Shown piece after piece: positions 20,417 to 30,567 of a stretch of 64,000 nt of DNA. The notes beneath the pieces are model-generated. The model worked only from the letters and a program-made list of their open reading frames with translations. It was not told the origin of the DNA and did not search any database. The stretch is from Salinimicrobium sp. TH3. Lineage in GTDB: Bacteria > Bacteroidota > Bacteroidia > Flavobacteriales > Flavobacteriaceae. Positions within the stretch are counted from its first letter, which is position 1. Every line of letters begins with the position of its first letter. A program made the position numbers and the translations under genes. The stretch is from assembly GCF_026676115.1 (NCBI RefSeq), contig NZ_JAPONB010000010.1, forward strand, positions 60,259-124,258. Reading direction: 5' to 3'.

Positions 20417-20599
20417 ATGGGAAGAATTAAAGTTACACAGGTAAAAAGTGCAATCAAACGCACTCAAAACCAAAAACGTACTTTGGAAGCACTTGGTCTA
20501 AGAAAACTTGGACAGGTTGTGGAGCATGAAAATACGCCAAACATCCTTGGTATGGTAAATAAAGTAAATCACTTAGTCTCTGTTGAAGAGACCAAATAA
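20417..20599 (+). CDS. rpmD: 50S ribosomal protein L30
   Basis: Small alpha/beta protein of the large subunit. The 60-residue product has VKSAIKRTQNQKRTLEALGLRKLGQ and the conserved NTPNILGMVNKVNHLV. Present in some bacterial lineages only; here in the usual slot between rpsE and rplO. Confidence 0.97.
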   Translation: MGRIKVTQVKSAIKRTQNQKRTLEALGLRKLGQVVEHENTPNILGMVNKVNHLVSVEETK

Positions 20600-20608
20600 G
20601 AAATTCAC

Positions 20609-21061
20609 ATGGATTTAAGTAACTTAAAACCTGCGAAAGGTTCAGTTCAAAGTAACAGTAAGCGAGTTGGGCGTGGTGAAGGATCCGGGAAAGGCGGTAC
20701 TGCTACCCGTGGTCACAAAGGTGCCAAATCTCGTTCTGGTTACTCCAGGAAGATTGGATTTGAAGGTGGGCAGATGCCACTTCAAAGACGTGTTCCTAAG
20801 TTCGGGTTCACGAACATCAATCGCAAGGATTACCAGGGGATCAACCTTGATACTCTTCAGGCGATGGTTGATGAAGGTAGAATTACCGATACGGTAGACA
20901 TGAAAGTTCTTGTAGAGAACGGATTGGCCGGAAAAAATGAGTTGGTTAAGATATTAGGTAGAGGAGAATTAAAAGCAAAGTTGAAAATATCTGTTCATAA
21001 ATTTACTGCCTCAGCAAAGCAAGCTATTGAAGCTGCTGGTGGTGAAGCTGTTACTTTATAA
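20609..21061 (+). CDS. rplO: 50S ribosomal protein L15
   Basis: Late assembly protein with a long basic N-terminal tail. The 150 residues start MDLSNLKPAKGS, carry RVGRGEGSGKGGTATRGHKGAKSRSG and GGQMPLQRRVPKFGF, and end in the globular domain. 9 nt upstream of secY. Confidence 0.98.
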   Translation: MDLSNLKPAKGSVQSNSKRVGRGEGSGKGGTATRGHKGAKSRSGYSRKIGFEGGQMPLQRRVPKFGFTNINRKDYQGINLDTLQAMVDEGRITDTVDMKVLVENGLAGKNELVKILGRGELKAKLKISVHKFTASAKQAIEAAGGEAVTL

Positions 21062-21070
21062 TAGATAACA

Positions 21071-22408
21071 ATGAAATTCATCAATACATTAAAGAATATC
21101 TGGAAAATCGAGGAGCTAAAAAATAGAATTTTAGTGACCCTCGGTTTGTTGTTGGTGTATCGCTTTGGAGCGCAAGTAGTGCTTCCGGGTATTGATGCGT
21201 CCCAATTAGCGAACCTCTCCACTCAGACAGATGGCGGACTTCTTGGACTTCTTAACGCCTTTACCGGGGGTGCATTCTCGAATGCTTCGGTATTTGCTTT
21301 AGGTATTATGCCTTATATCTCTGCCTCGATTGTAGTGCAGTTAATGGGTATTGCAGTTCCTTACCTTCAAAAGTTACAGAAAGAAGGGGAGAGTGGTCGT
21401 AGAAGAATCAACCAGATCACCAGGTGGCTTACCATAGCCATTACACTTGTACAGGGGCCGGGTTATATTTATAACCTTTTTGCCACTTTACCTTCAAGTG
21501 CATTCCTTCTGGGAAGTACAGTAACTTTCGTTACTTCGTCGGTAATAATCCTTACTACAGGTACCATCTTCGCGATGTGGCTAGGTGAAAAGATAACCGA
21601 TAAAGGTATTGGTAATGGTATTTCCCTTCTTATTATGGTGGGTATTATCGCCACTTTGCCACTAGCATTCATACAGGAATGGGCTTCCAGGGTGACTCAG
21701 TCAAACGGAGGTTTAATCATGATCCTTATTGAACTGGTTATTTGGTTCGCTATTATTATGGCTTCGGTAATGTTGGTGATGGCGGTACGACAAATCCCTG
21801 TGCAATATGCAAGAAGAACTGCAAGCGGGGGATATGAAAAAAATGTATTTGGATCTAGACAATATATTCCATTGAAGCTAAATGCTTCTGGAGTTATGCC
21901 GATCATTTTCGCGCAGGCGATCATGTTCATTCCTGCCGCGGTTGCCGGACTTTCACAGTCTGAAACTGCCCAGGGAGTGACTGCTGCCTTCAGCGATATC
22001 TTCGGCTTTTGGTACAATCTGGTGTTTGCGTTACTAATTATTATTTTTACGTACTTTTACACCGCGATTACGGTACCTACAAATAAAATGGCAGATGATC
22101 TTAAGAGGAGTGGTGGTTTTATCCCCGGAATTAGACCCGGGACAGAAACTGCCGAATTTTTAGACCGCATCATGTCGCAAATCACCCTGCCGGGTTCTGT
22201 TTTCTTAGCGCTTATCGCAGTGTTCCCTGCAATTGTCGTTTCTCTTTTAGGAGTTCAGACCGGATGGGCGTTGTTCTTTGGAGGAACATCATTGTTGATC
22301 ATGGTAGGAGTTGCAATCGATACCATGCAACAGGTTAATTCATACCTGTTGAACAGACATTATGATGGTCTTATGAAAACCGGTAAAAACAGAAAAGCAG
22401 TAGCATAA
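21071..22408 (+). CDS. secY: Preprotein translocase subunit SecY
   Basis: Channel-forming subunit of the SecYEG translocon in the inner membrane. The 445 residues show ten hydrophobic spans, the plug/TM2 region [22 protein letters not shown], the loop between TM6 and TM7 with QIPVQYARR, and the TM8-9 loop [17 protein letters not shown] used for ribosome and SecA docking. Its TAA overlaps the infA ATG by one base, so the two are probably translationally coupled. No adk or map gene intervenes, unlike in many Firmicutes. Confidence 0.97.
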   Translation: MKFINTLKNIWKIEELKNRILVTLGLLLVYRFGAQVVLPGIDASQLANLSTQTDGGLLGLLNAFTGGAFSNASVFALGIMPYISASIVVQLMGIAVPYLQKLQKEGESGRRRINQITRWLTIAITLVQGPGYIYNLFATLPSSAFLLGSTVTFVTSSVIILTTGTIFAMWLGEKITDKGIGNGISLLIMVGIIATLPLAFIQEWASRVTQSNGGLIMILIELVIWFAIIMASVMLVMAVRQIPVQYARRTASGGYEKNVFGSRQYIPLKLNASGVMPIIFAQAIMFIPAAVAGLSQSETAQGVTAAFSDIFGFWYNLVFALLIIIFTYFYTAITVPTNKMADDLKRSGGFIPGIRPGTETAEFLDRIMSQITLPGSVFLALIAVFPAIVVSLLGVQTGWALFFGGTSLLIMVGVAIDTMQQVNSYLLNRHYDGLMKTGKNRKAVA

Positions 22409-22623
22409 TGGCAAAACAATCGGCAATAGAGCAAGACGGAACGATCATTGAGGCATTGTCAAATGCCATGTTCCGGGTGGAATTAGAGAATGGTCATGTA
22501 GTGACCGCGCATATTTCAGGTAAAATGCGAATGCATTATATTAAGTTATTGCCTGGGGACAAAGTGAAATTAGAAATGAGCCCGTATGATTTATCTAAGG
22601 CTCGAATAACTTACAGATACTAA
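22408..22623 (+). CDS. infA: Translation initiation factor IF-1
   Basis: OB-fold factor that blocks the 30S A site during initiation. The 71 residues include [41 protein letters not shown] and the end SKARITYRY. One-base overlap with secY; 5 nt before rpmJ. Confidence 0.97.
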   Translation: MAKQSAIEQDGTIIEALSNAMFRVELENGHVVTAHISGKMRMHYIKLLPGDKVKLEMSPYDLSKARITYRY

Positions 22624-22628
22624 TAACT

Positions 22629-22745
22629 ATGAAAGTTAGAGCATCAATTAAAAAACGAAGTGCCGAGTGCAAGATTGTGCGAAGAAAAGGCAGACTGTAC
22701 GTGATTAACAAAAAGAATCCAAAATTTAAACAAAGACAAGGGTAG
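22629..22745 (+). CDS. rpmJ: 50S ribosomal protein L36 (zinc-free form)
   Basis: The 38-codon gene encodes a basic protein beginning [14 protein letters not shown] and ending KFKQRQG, the L36 family ends. The zinc-binding pattern C-x2-C...C...H is reduced to one cysteine: the first position is Ser and the later Cys and His are Asn and Phe. This is the C-minus form common in Bacteroidota. It sits 5 nt after infA and 2 nt before rpsM. Confidence 0.95.
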   Translation: MKVRASIKKRSAECKIVRRKGRLYVINKKNPKFKQRQG

Positions 22746-22747
22746 TT

Positions 22748-23122
22748 ATGGCTAGAATTGCAGGTGTTGATATACCAAAACAAAAGCGAGGCGTTATAGC
22801 ATTGACCTATATCTTCGGAATTGGAAAGAGCAGAGCTCAGGAAATTCTAAAAGAGGCCAACGTAGAAGAAGGGAAGAAAGTTTCAGACTGGAACGATGAC
22901 GAGATCGGAAGAATCCGTGAAGCTGTTGGAGCCTTTAAAATTGAAGGAGAATTACGTTCAGAAGTTCAATTGAGCATCAAGCGCTTAATGGATATTGGAA
23001 GTTATAGAGGAATTCGTCACAGAGCGGGATTACCGTTAAGAGGACAAAGAACCAAAAACAACTCCAGAACCAGAAAAGGAAGAAGAAAAACAGTTGCAAA
23101 CAAGAAGAAAGCAACTAAATAA
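22748..23122 (+). CDS. rpsM: 30S ribosomal protein S13
   Basis: Head protein forming bridges B1a/B1b with the large subunit. The 124 residues contain the helix-two-turn-helix segment with [15 protein letters not shown] and the signature [28 protein letters not shown], then a lysine-rich tail. First gene of the alpha cluster. Confidence 0.98.
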   Translation: MARIAGVDIPKQKRGVIALTYIFGIGKSRAQEILKEANVEEGKKVSDWNDDEIGRIREAVGAFKIEGELRSEVQLSIKRLMDIGSYRGIRHRAGLPLRGQRTKNNSRTRKGRRKTVANKKKATK

Positions 23123-23130
23123 TAAGTAGG

Positions 23131-23520
23131 ATGGCAAAAGCAAAAGCAGCTCAAAAGAAGCGTAAAGTTAATGTTGAGTCTATTGGAGAAGCGCATGTTA
23201 CTGCTTCTTTCAACAACATTATAATTTCGTTAACCAATAAGAAAGGTGATGTTATCTCCTGGTCTTCTGCCGGTAAAATGGGCTTTAGAGGATCTAAGAA
23301 GAACACTCCTTATGCAGCACAATTAGCTGCAGAAGACGCATCAAAAGTAGCTCACGAAGCAGGTCTTCGTAAAGTGAAAGTATTTGTGAAAGGACCAGGA
23401 AACGGTAGAGAATCTGCAATTCGTTCCCTTCACAATGCAGGAATTGAAGTAACCGAGATCATTGACGTTACTCCACTTCCACACAATGGATGTCGTCCTC
23501 CAAAAAGACGTAGAGTTTAA
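23131..23520 (+). CDS. rpsK: 30S ribosomal protein S11
   Basis: Platform protein lining the E-site mRNA path. The 129-residue product has ATFNN-type [29 protein letters not shown] and the end [18 protein letters not shown]. It is followed by an 88-nt gap with a long-range inverted repeat before rpsD. Confidence 0.98.
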   Translation: MAKAKAAQKKRKVNVESIGEAHVTASFNNIIISLTNKKGDVISWSSAGKMGFRGSKKNTPYAAQLAAEDASKVAHEAGLRKVKVFVKGPGNGRESAIRSLHNAGIEVTEIIDVTPLPHNGCRPPKRRRV

Positions 23521-23540
23521 TTAACAAGTATAACAAAAGT

Positions 23541-23593
23541 AAGCAAAGAGATCTGCGAAGGACAGTGACCTTAATTCCACGATCGCTTGCTTT
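23541..23593 (+). promoter_or_regulatory. Structured leader in the rpsK-rpsD gap
   Basis: The 88-nt gap contains AAGCAA...GATC (from 23541) pairing with GATC...TTGCTT (to 23593), enclosing a roughly 30-nt central region. Such a leader just before rpsD is where S4 autoregulation acts in other bacteria (alpha operon in E. coli, rpsD leader in Bacillus). Whether S4 binds here is inference. Confidence 0.45.
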
Positions 23594-23608
23594 ATAACAA
23601 ATTTTTCA

Positions 23609-24214
23609 ATGGCAAGATATACTGGTCCAAAGACTAAAATCGCCCGTAAATTCGGGGAAGCTATTTTCGGAGATGACAAATCATTCGAAAAAAGAAATTA
23701 TCCTCCGGGACAACACGGTAACAACCGTCGTCGCGGAAAAAAATCTGAATATGCTGTCCAGTTAATGGAGAAGCAAAAAGCTAAGTATACTTATGGTATC
23801 CTTGAGCGTCAATTCAGGAACATGTTTGAAAAAGCAACACGTGCCCAGGGAATTACCGGGGAGGTGCTTTTACAATTATGTGAGTCTCGTTTAGACAATG
23901 TTGTATACAGAATGGGAATTGCCCCTTCGAGACGTGCTGCAAGACAGTTGGTTTCTCACAGGCACCTAACTGTGAATGGTGAATTAGTAAACATTCCTTC
24001 TTACCAGTTAAAGGCAGGAGATGTAGTAGGAGTAAGAGAGAAATCCAAATCCTTAACAGCTATCCAGGATTCATTAGCTAATTCCAGCAGTGTATACGAA
24101 TGGATCACCTTTAACAATGAGACCAAACAGGGAACTTATGTTTCTGTTCCGGGAAGAGTACAAATTCCCGAAAATATAAATGAACAATTCATCGTCGAAT
24201 TATATTCGAAATAA
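23609..24214 (+). CDS. rpsD: 30S ribosomal protein S4 (zinc-free form)
   Basis: Assembly initiator for the 16S 5' domain and part of the mRNA helicase site. The 201 residues begin [18 protein letters not shown] and have the S4 RNA-binding domain [33 protein letters not shown] at about 93-125. The N-terminal region lacks the four-cysteine zinc motif. Preceded by a structured 88-nt gap. Confidence 0.98.
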   Translation: MARYTGPKTKIARKFGEAIFGDDKSFEKRNYPPGQHGNNRRRGKKSEYAVQLMEKQKAKYTYGILERQFRNMFEKATRAQGITGEVLLQLCESRLDNVVYRMGIAPSRRAARQLVSHRHLTVNGELVNIPSYQLKAGDVVGVREKSKSLTAIQDSLANSSSVYEWITFNNETKQGTYVSVPGRVQIPENINEQFIVELYSK

Positions 24215-24234
24215 TAATTCACAGAAGTCGTAAT

Positions 24235-25227
24235 ATGGCAATATTAAATTTTCAGAAGCCCGATAAAGTTATAATGATTGATTCTACCGATTTCGAAGGG
24301 AAATTTGAATTTCGCCCTTTGGAACCAGGTTATGGATTAACTGTAGGTAACGCTCTAAGAAGAGTACTTTTATCTTCACTTGAAGGGTTCGCTATTACAT
24401 CGGTTCGCATCGAAGGAGTAGAGCACGAATTCTCAACTATCCCGGGGGTAGTAGAAGACGTAACCGAAATTATCCTGAATCTAAAGCAGATCAGGTTTAA
24501 AAGGCAAATTGATGAAATAGACAATGAAGCCGTTACTATTTCTGTTTCAGGTCAGGAGCAATTAACTGCAGGACACTTTCAGAAGTTTATCTCTGGTTTC
24601 CAGATCCTAAACCCAGATCTTGTGATCTGTAATATGGATAAGAAGATAAACCTTAATATGGAAGTTACCGTAGAAAAGGGTAGAGGATATGTTCCTGCTG
24701 AAGAGAACAAGAAAGCCAACGCTCCTATCGGTACGATCTATACAGACTCCATTTACACACCAGTGAAAAATGTGAAGTATAGCATCGAGAACTACCGGGT
24801 TGAACAAAAGACCGATTATGAGAAACTTGTTTTTGAGATCTCTACAGATGGTTCTATTCATCCAAAGGAAGCCTTGACTGAAGCTGCCAAGACTTTGATC
24901 CACCACTTTATGCTGTTCTCTGATGAGCGCATCACTTTGGAGGCCGATGAAATTGCACAGACAGAAACGTATGATGAAGAATCTCTTCACATGCGTCAGT
25001 TACTAAAAACCAAACTGGTTGATATGGACCTTTCAGTTAGAGCATTGAACTGCCTAAAAGCTGCTGAAGTTGATACCCTTGGTGACTTAGTATCTTACAA
25101 CAAGAATGACCTTATGAAGTTCCGTAACTTCGGAAAGAAATCCCTTACCGAACTTGAAGAGTTGGTAAACAACAAAGGATTGAACTTTGGTATGGATCTT
25201 TCAAAATATAAATTAGATAAAGACTAG
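24235..25227 (+). CDS. rpoA: RNA polymerase subunit alpha
   Basis: Scaffold subunit of RNA polymerase. The 330 residues comprise the N-terminal dimerisation/assembly domain (about 1-230, with [23 protein letters not shown] at 29-51) and a C-terminal helix-hairpin-helix domain (about 262-315) that contacts activators and UP elements. Located 20 nt after rpsD and 94 nt before rplQ. Confidence 0.98.
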   Translation: MAILNFQKPDKVIMIDSTDFEGKFEFRPLEPGYGLTVGNALRRVLLSSLEGFAITSVRIEGVEHEFSTIPGVVEDVTEIILNLKQIRFKRQIDEIDNEAVTISVSGQEQLTAGHFQKFISGFQILNPDLVICNMDKKINLNMEVTVEKGRGYVPAEENKKANAPIGTIYTDSIYTPVKNVKYSIENYRVEQKTDYEKLVFEISTDGSIHPKEALTEAAKTLIHHFMLFSDERITLEADEIAQTETYDEESLHMRQLLKTKLVDMDLSVRALNCLKAAEVDTLGDLVSYNKNDLMKFRNFGKKSLTELEELVNNKGLNFGMDLSKYKLDKD

Positions 25228-25230
25228 TCG

Positions 25231-25301
25231 CGGTTAATTTCGCAACTGTCAAAATTATACAGTAACCGTCATAGTTTGCTCCCCAAAATGGGTCGTAGCA
25301 A
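25231..25301 (+). promoter_or_regulatory. Two adjacent hairpins in the rpoA-rplQ gap
   Basis: Hairpin one pairs CGGTTA (25231-25236) with TAACCG (25263-25268), with an inner CTGT/ACAG stem. Hairpin two pairs TTGCT...CCC (from 25276) with GGG...AGCAA (to 25301). They fill most of the 94-nt gap and end 20 nt before the rplQ start. A translational or processing control of L17 is possible; no T run argues against termination. Confidence 0.45.
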
Positions 25302-25321
25302 GATGATGAAACAAAAATGTC

Positions 25322-25816
25322 ATGAGACACGGAAAAAAAATAAACCACTTAGGAAGACAAACCGCACACCGCAAGGCTATGCTTGCAAATATGGCTTGTT
25401 CCCTAATTGAGCACAAACGTATCAATACTACTGTTGCCAAAGCAAAAGCTTTAAAGCAATTTGTAGAGCCATTGGTAACCAAATCAAAAGAAGATACTAC
25501 CCACAACAGAAGAATAGTTTTCAGTAAACTTCGCGACAAAGATGCGATCACTGAATTATTCCGTGAGGTAGCTCCTAAAGTTGGTGACCGTCCCGGAGGA
25601 TACACCAGGATCATCAAATTGGGTAACCGTTTAGGTGATAATGCAGATATGGCACTTATAGAGCTTGTAGATTACAACGAGATCTATAACGTGAACAAAC
25701 CAGAGAAGAAGAAATCTACTCGTAGAGCCGGTAGAGGTAAGAAATCTGCCGATACTGCTCAAACGAAGCCTGAAGCTTCTGCTGATGACAAGAAAAACGA
25801 AGGAAACGAGGAATAG
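25322..25816 (+). CDS. rplQ: 50S ribosomal protein L17 with C-terminal extension
   Basis: Large-subunit protein near the tunnel exit. The core of about 120 residues is typical ([34 protein letters not shown] and [24 protein letters not shown]). Residues about 128-164 are a charged, disordered-looking tail rich in Lys, Ala and Glu, making the protein 164 residues against about 120-130 in many bacteria. Last gene of the ribosomal block, followed by a terminator. Confidence 0.97.
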   Translation: MRHGKKINHLGRQTAHRKAMLANMACSLIEHKRINTTVAKAKALKQFVEPLVTKSKEDTTHNRRIVFSKLRDKDAITELFREVAPKVGDRPGGYTRIIKLGNRLGDNADMALIELVDYNEIYNVNKPEKKKSTRRAGRGKKSADTAQTKPEASADDKKNEGNEE

Positions 25817-25841
25817 AAATGACTCTTTCTTCATAAATTTT

Positions 25842-25877
25842 AAAAAGGATAAGCCGTTAAAGCTTATCCTTTTTTTA
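25842..25877 (+). terminator. Intrinsic terminator of the ribosomal block
   Basis: A perfect 13-bp stem (25842-25854 with 25862-25874) with a 7-nt loop runs into a T tract. It lies 25 nt after rplQ and ends the S10-spc-alpha run. Confidence 0.92.
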
Positions 25878-25974
25878 TATCCTGAAATCAAGGTTCCAAA
25901 AAAGGTATTTTCAGGATAAATTTTTAGAAAAGAATCAATATCATTAAGTTCAAAATTATCTGCTTCAAAAGTGA

Positions 25975-25982
25975 TAATTTTG
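25975..25982 (+). promoter_or_regulatory. -7 box of the carA promoter
   Basis: TAATTTTG matches TAnnTTTG exactly. It places the transcript start near 25988, so an upstream in-frame ATG at 25971 cannot be used and carA starts at 26007. No clear TTG is seen at -33. Confidence 0.65.
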
Positions 25983-26006
25983 CAAAAGTTTAAAGAGGAA
26001 ACACTT

Positions 26007-27128
26007 ATGAAATACCAAACAAGAAAAAAAGCTATTCTGTTGCTGGAAGATGGTACGATCTTCCATGGGAAAGCTGTAGGAGATAAGGATGGAAAAGCCT
26101 TTGGGGAGGTTTGTTTCAACACCGGAATGACAGGTTACCAGGAAATCTTTACAGATCCTTCTTATTTTGGACAGATCATGGTAACAACGAACGCCCATAT
26201 TGGCAATTACGGGGCAAATGAAGAAGAAAAGGAAGCTGACACAGCTCAAATATCCGGTTTAATTTGTAAAAACTTCAGTTACTATCAAACCCGTCCCGCT
26301 GCCGATGAAACTTTAAAGGAGTTTTTGGATCGCAGCGACCTTTTCGCAATTTCAGATGTGGATACCCGTGCTTTAGTAACTTATATAAGAGAGAACGGAG
26401 CTATGAATGCCGTGATCACTTCACAATTTGAAGATATTGAAGCTTTAAAAGAAGAATTGGCTGCCGTACCTAATATGGATGGTTTAGAGCTAGCTTCTAA
26501 AGTTTCAACAAAAGAACCTTACTTTTTTGGAGACGAAAATGCGAGATTCAAGGTTGCAGTTCTTGATGTGGGTGTCAAAAAGAGCATTTTAAAGCATCTT
26601 TCTAAAAGAGATGTATATTGTAAAGTCTTTCCTTACAATGCTACCTATTCAGATATGAAGGCGTGGGAGCCAGATGGTTATTTACTTTCAAATGGTCCCG
26701 GGGATCCAAAGCCACTTGAAAGCGCTATCCAGGTAGCAAAGGAAATCATGGAAGATGATAAGCCCCTTTTTGGAATCTGTCTCGGTCACCAGATCATTGC
26801 TTTGGCTAACGGAATTTCAACATACAAGATGCATCATGGGCATCGCGGAATAAACCACCCTATTTTAAACCTTGAAACAGGTAAAGGGGAGATCACTTCT
26901 CAAAATCATGGTTTTTCTGTGAACAAAGAGGAGACAGAAGCTCATCCCCAGGTTGTGGTGACCCACACTCACTTAAATGATCATACTGTGGCAGGAATAA
27001 GGATGAAGAATAAGAATTGTTTCTCTGTTCAATATCATCCCGAAGCCAGTCCCGGCCCCAACGATGCTCATTATCTTTTTGATGAGTTTATTCATAACCT
27101 TATTGGCGAGCAAATTTCAGCTGAGTAA
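26007..27128 (+). CDS. carA: Carbamoyl-phosphate synthase small (glutaminase) subunit
   Basis: Hydrolyses glutamine and passes ammonia to CarB for carbamoyl phosphate, feeding pyrimidine and arginine synthesis in the cytoplasm. The 373 residues have the CPSase small-chain N-terminal domain (LEDGTIFHGKAVG, GMTGYQEIFTDPSYFGQI) and a class I glutamine amidotransferase domain with nucleophile Cys258 in FGICLGHQ and the His344/Glu346 pair in QYHPEASPGP. The start is set by the -7 box at 25975-25982 and an AGAGGAA element upstream. carB is not adjacent in this window. Confidence 0.97.
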   Translation: MKYQTRKKAILLLEDGTIFHGKAVGDKDGKAFGEVCFNTGMTGYQEIFTDPSYFGQIMVTTNAHIGNYGANEEEKEADTAQISGLICKNFSYYQTRPAADETLKEFLDRSDLFAISDVDTRALVTYIRENGAMNAVITSQFEDIEALKEELAAVPNMDGLELASKVSTKEPYFFGDENARFKVAVLDVGVKKSILKHLSKRDVYCKVFPYNATYSDMKAWEPDGYLLSNGPGDPKPLESAIQVAKEIMEDDKPLFGICLGHQIIALANGISTYKMHHGHRGINHPILNLETGKGEITSQNHGFSVNKEETEAHPQVVVTHTHLNDHTVAGIRMKNKNCFSVQYHPEASPGPNDAHYLFDEFIHNLIGEQISAE

Positions 27129-27140
27129 TTACTCTTGTTT

Positions 27141-27181
27141 AGAAATCCTCTTCAAAAATGCCATTTTTGAAGAGGATTTCT
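27141..27181 (+). terminator. Perfect 20-bp palindrome downstream of carA
   Basis: 27141-27160 is exactly complementary to 27162-27181 around one central C. The core is TCAAAAATG-C-CATTTTTGA, a motif found at other intergenic sites in this window. It begins 12 nt after the carA stop and may terminate transcription, though the T tract (GGTTTTC) is poor. Confidence 0.6.
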
Positions 27182-27267
27182 GGTTTTCTAAAACTTCTGT
27201 TTTTACGTGACCTCACTGTAAAAATTAATTTTTTGAGGGAAGGGAGAAGGCTGGTTTTTTCCTTTTT

Positions 27268-27500
27268 TTATTTAAAATTCCTAATAAAAATATCTTTCAC
27301 TATTGCCACAAGATAATACCTGGTTTCCCCGGTTTTGCCTATTTCTTCAGTTTGATGAGCTACTAAGATTTTCAGGAGCTATGTGCTCATCATCTACATC
27401 GTATTCGTTAATAAATTTCTCTTAATTCCCTTGAAGTAAAGTCTTTGGTTTTTACTATTCTTTTGAAGTATTCGTATCTTGCAGGGGCAAAAAAAGATAA
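27268..27500 (-). pseudogene. Possible frameshifted gene relic upstream of eno
   Basis: The 390-nt carA-eno spacer has minus-strand reading frames that look protein-like in three successive pieces: RYEYFKRIVKTKDFTSRELR..., then NEYDVDDEHIAPENL..., then HQTEEIGKTGETRYYLVAIV.... Each runs into a stop soon after a frame change, as in a decayed gene with two frameshifts and no start. The family is not recognised. Chance open frames in AT-rich DNA cannot be excluded. No other gene is visible in this spacer. Confidence 0.3.
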
Positions 27501-27504
27501 TTAA

Positions 27505-28812
<1,308 letters not shown>

Positions 28813-28832
28813 GTTTACTTCTTTTTATATTT

Positions 28833-28869
28833 AAAAGCCTTTCCTCTTCCAGGAAGGGCTTTTTATTTT
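28833..28869 (+). terminator. Intrinsic terminator of eno
   Basis: AAAAGCCTTTCCT (28833-28845) pairs with AGGAAGGGCTTTT (28851-28863) with one G-U pair and a 5-nt loop, followed by a T-rich tail. It lies 20 nt after the eno stop. The remaining 222 nt to gltA show no gene. Confidence 0.9.
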
Positions 28870-29091
28870 ATAATATGATCTTCGTCATTCTTTTTGATCT
28901 TTTACTCTGCTATTTTTAAGACAATTGAAAATTAGGGAGATAGCCGAAAATTAAGCTTTGAAAAAGATGTTTCAAGACTACTTTTCATTTTTTCCGGAGT
29001 TGAGGAAAAGGGCTGCTCTAACTAAAAATTAAGGTAGAATTTTGTAAATTAGCAATCCTGAAAATAAATTATAAGCAAATCCATAAAAAAT

Positions 29092-30381
29092 ATGTCAAAA
29101 GTAGCTACTATAAAAATAGATGGAAAGACCTATGATCTACCAATGGTTGTGGGCACCGAAAAAGAAGTTGCCCTGGATATCACTCAGTTAAGAGGGCAGA
29201 GTGGAGCAATAACCTTAGATCCCGGATATAAAAATACCGGTGCATGTGAAAGTGCAATAACTTTTCTCGACGGGGAAGAAGGGATTTTAAGATACCGCGG
29301 GTACTCCATCGAGGAGTTGGCCGAAAAAGCTGATTTTCTGGAAGTAGCTTACCTTTTGATTTTTGGAGAATTACCAACCCAAACTCAGCTGCAAAAATTC
29401 AATACAGATATTCTTGATCAGAGCATTGTGAACGAGGATATGAAAACTGTTCTTAAAGGTTTTCCACAAACCGCACATCCTATGGGAGTTTTATCCTCTC
29501 TTACCAGTGCACTTACCGCTTTTAATCCAAAGTCGGTTAATGTGGATTCCGAAGAGGATATGTACAGAGCGATCGTAAAGATCCTCGCAAAATTCCCTGT
29601 ACTGGCTGCGTGGACCTTGCGTAAAAAGAACGATCAGGTACTTTATAATAAAGACACCAATATTGGCTATGTTGAAAGCCTCTTGAAAATGATGTTCCAG
29701 GATGATAATCCTAAGAAATCTTACAGACAAAACAAAGTAGTGGTAAACGCTCTGGATAAACTGTTGATTCTTCATGCAGACCATGAGCAAAACTGCTCTA
29801 CTTCTACAGTAAGGATTGTAGGTTCTTCTCACGCCGGACTTTTCGCTTCAATTTCAGCAGGAGTATCTGCACTTTGGGGGCCATTACACGGAGGAGCAAA
29901 TCAGGCTGTAATTGAAATGCTTGAGGAGATCAAAGCAGATGGTGGTGATACTTCAAAGTTCATTGCTAAAGCAAAAGATAAAGATGATCCTTTTAGATTA
30001 ATGGGCTTTGGTCACAGGGTTTATAAGAACTTTGATCCAAGAGCAAGAATCATTAAGAAGGCTGCCGATGAAGTTCTGGGGCAATTAGGAGTTGATGATC
30101 CAATACTTGAAATTGCCAAAGGTCTTGAAAAAACAGCGCTTGAAGACCCTTATTTTGTAGACAGGAAATTATATCCTAATGTTGATTTCTATTCAGGAAT
30201 TATATACCGTGCAATGGGAATCCCTACAGAGATGTTTACAGTAATGTTTGCTGTAGGACGTCTACCGGGATGGATTGCGCAATGGAGAGAAATGCGATTA
30301 AGAAAGGAGCCTATTGGTCGTCCAAGACAGATTTATATTGGAGAGACTAAACGGTCCTTTAAAGAAATAGAGAAAAGATAA
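29092..30381 (+). CDS. gltA: Citrate synthase
   Basis: Condenses oxaloacetate with acetyl-CoA to start the TCA cycle. The 429 residues are the type II (hexameric, E. coli-like) length, with an N-terminal beta domain. Catalytic His in LHGGANQAVIEML (about 265), His in GFGHRVYKNFDPRA (about 305) and Asp in the PNVDFYSGIIY segment (about 363) are present. A weak box TAAATTAG at 29045-29052 may be the -7 element. Followed by its own terminator. Confidence 0.97.
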   Translation: MSKVATIKIDGKTYDLPMVVGTEKEVALDITQLRGQSGAITLDPGYKNTGACESAITFLDGEEGILRYRGYSIEELAEKADFLEVAYLLIFGELPTQTQLQKFNTDILDQSIVNEDMKTVLKGFPQTAHPMGVLSSLTSALTAFNPKSVNVDSEEDMYRAIVKILAKFPVLAAWTLRKKNDQVLYNKDTNIGYVESLLKMMFQDDNPKKSYRQNKVVVNALDKLLILHADHEQNCSTSTVRIVGSSHAGLFASISAGVSALWGPLHGGANQAVIEMLEEIKADGGDTSKFIAKAKDKDDPFRLMGFGHRVYKNFDPRARIIKKAADEVLGQLGVDDPILEIAKGLEKTALEDPYFVDRKLYPNVDFYSGIIYRAMGIPTEMFTVMFAVGRLPGWIAQWREMRLRKEPIGRPRQIYIGETKRSFKEIEKR

Positions 30382-30405
30382 TATCTTTTTCAATACTTAT
30401 TTTAT

Positions 30406-30438
30406 AAAGCTTCACAAAAATTGTGGAGCTTTTTTTTT
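30406..30438 (+). terminator. Intrinsic terminator of gltA
   Basis: AAAGCTTCACAA (30406-30417) pairs perfectly with TTGTGGAGCTTT (30421-30432) around an AAA loop and is followed by a run of T residues. It lies 24 nt after the gltA stop. Confidence 0.93.
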
Positions 30439-30542
30439 ATGAGAATACCGGTTTAAGCAGTACAAACTTCCGAAGAAATTGAATCCTTAAAAGGTGGTAT
30501 GAAGAAACATTTTAAGCCCTTATTAGGGACGATTCCTTTTCT

Positions 30543-30550
30543 TATATTTG
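30543..30550 (+). promoter_or_regulatory. -7 box of the pentein operon
   Basis: TATATTTG matches TAnnTTTG exactly; a weak TTA lies 17 nt upstream. It predicts a transcript start near 30556, so an in-frame ATG at 30499 is too far upstream and the gene begins at 30568. Confidence 0.7.
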
Positions 30551-30567
30551 CAGCAAATTTGGGCACT

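Noticed and set aside
25631..26122. 163-codon minus-strand frame across rplQ and carA starts
   Set aside because: It crosses a strong terminator and a promoter and is antisense to both genes; composition is typical of a shadow.
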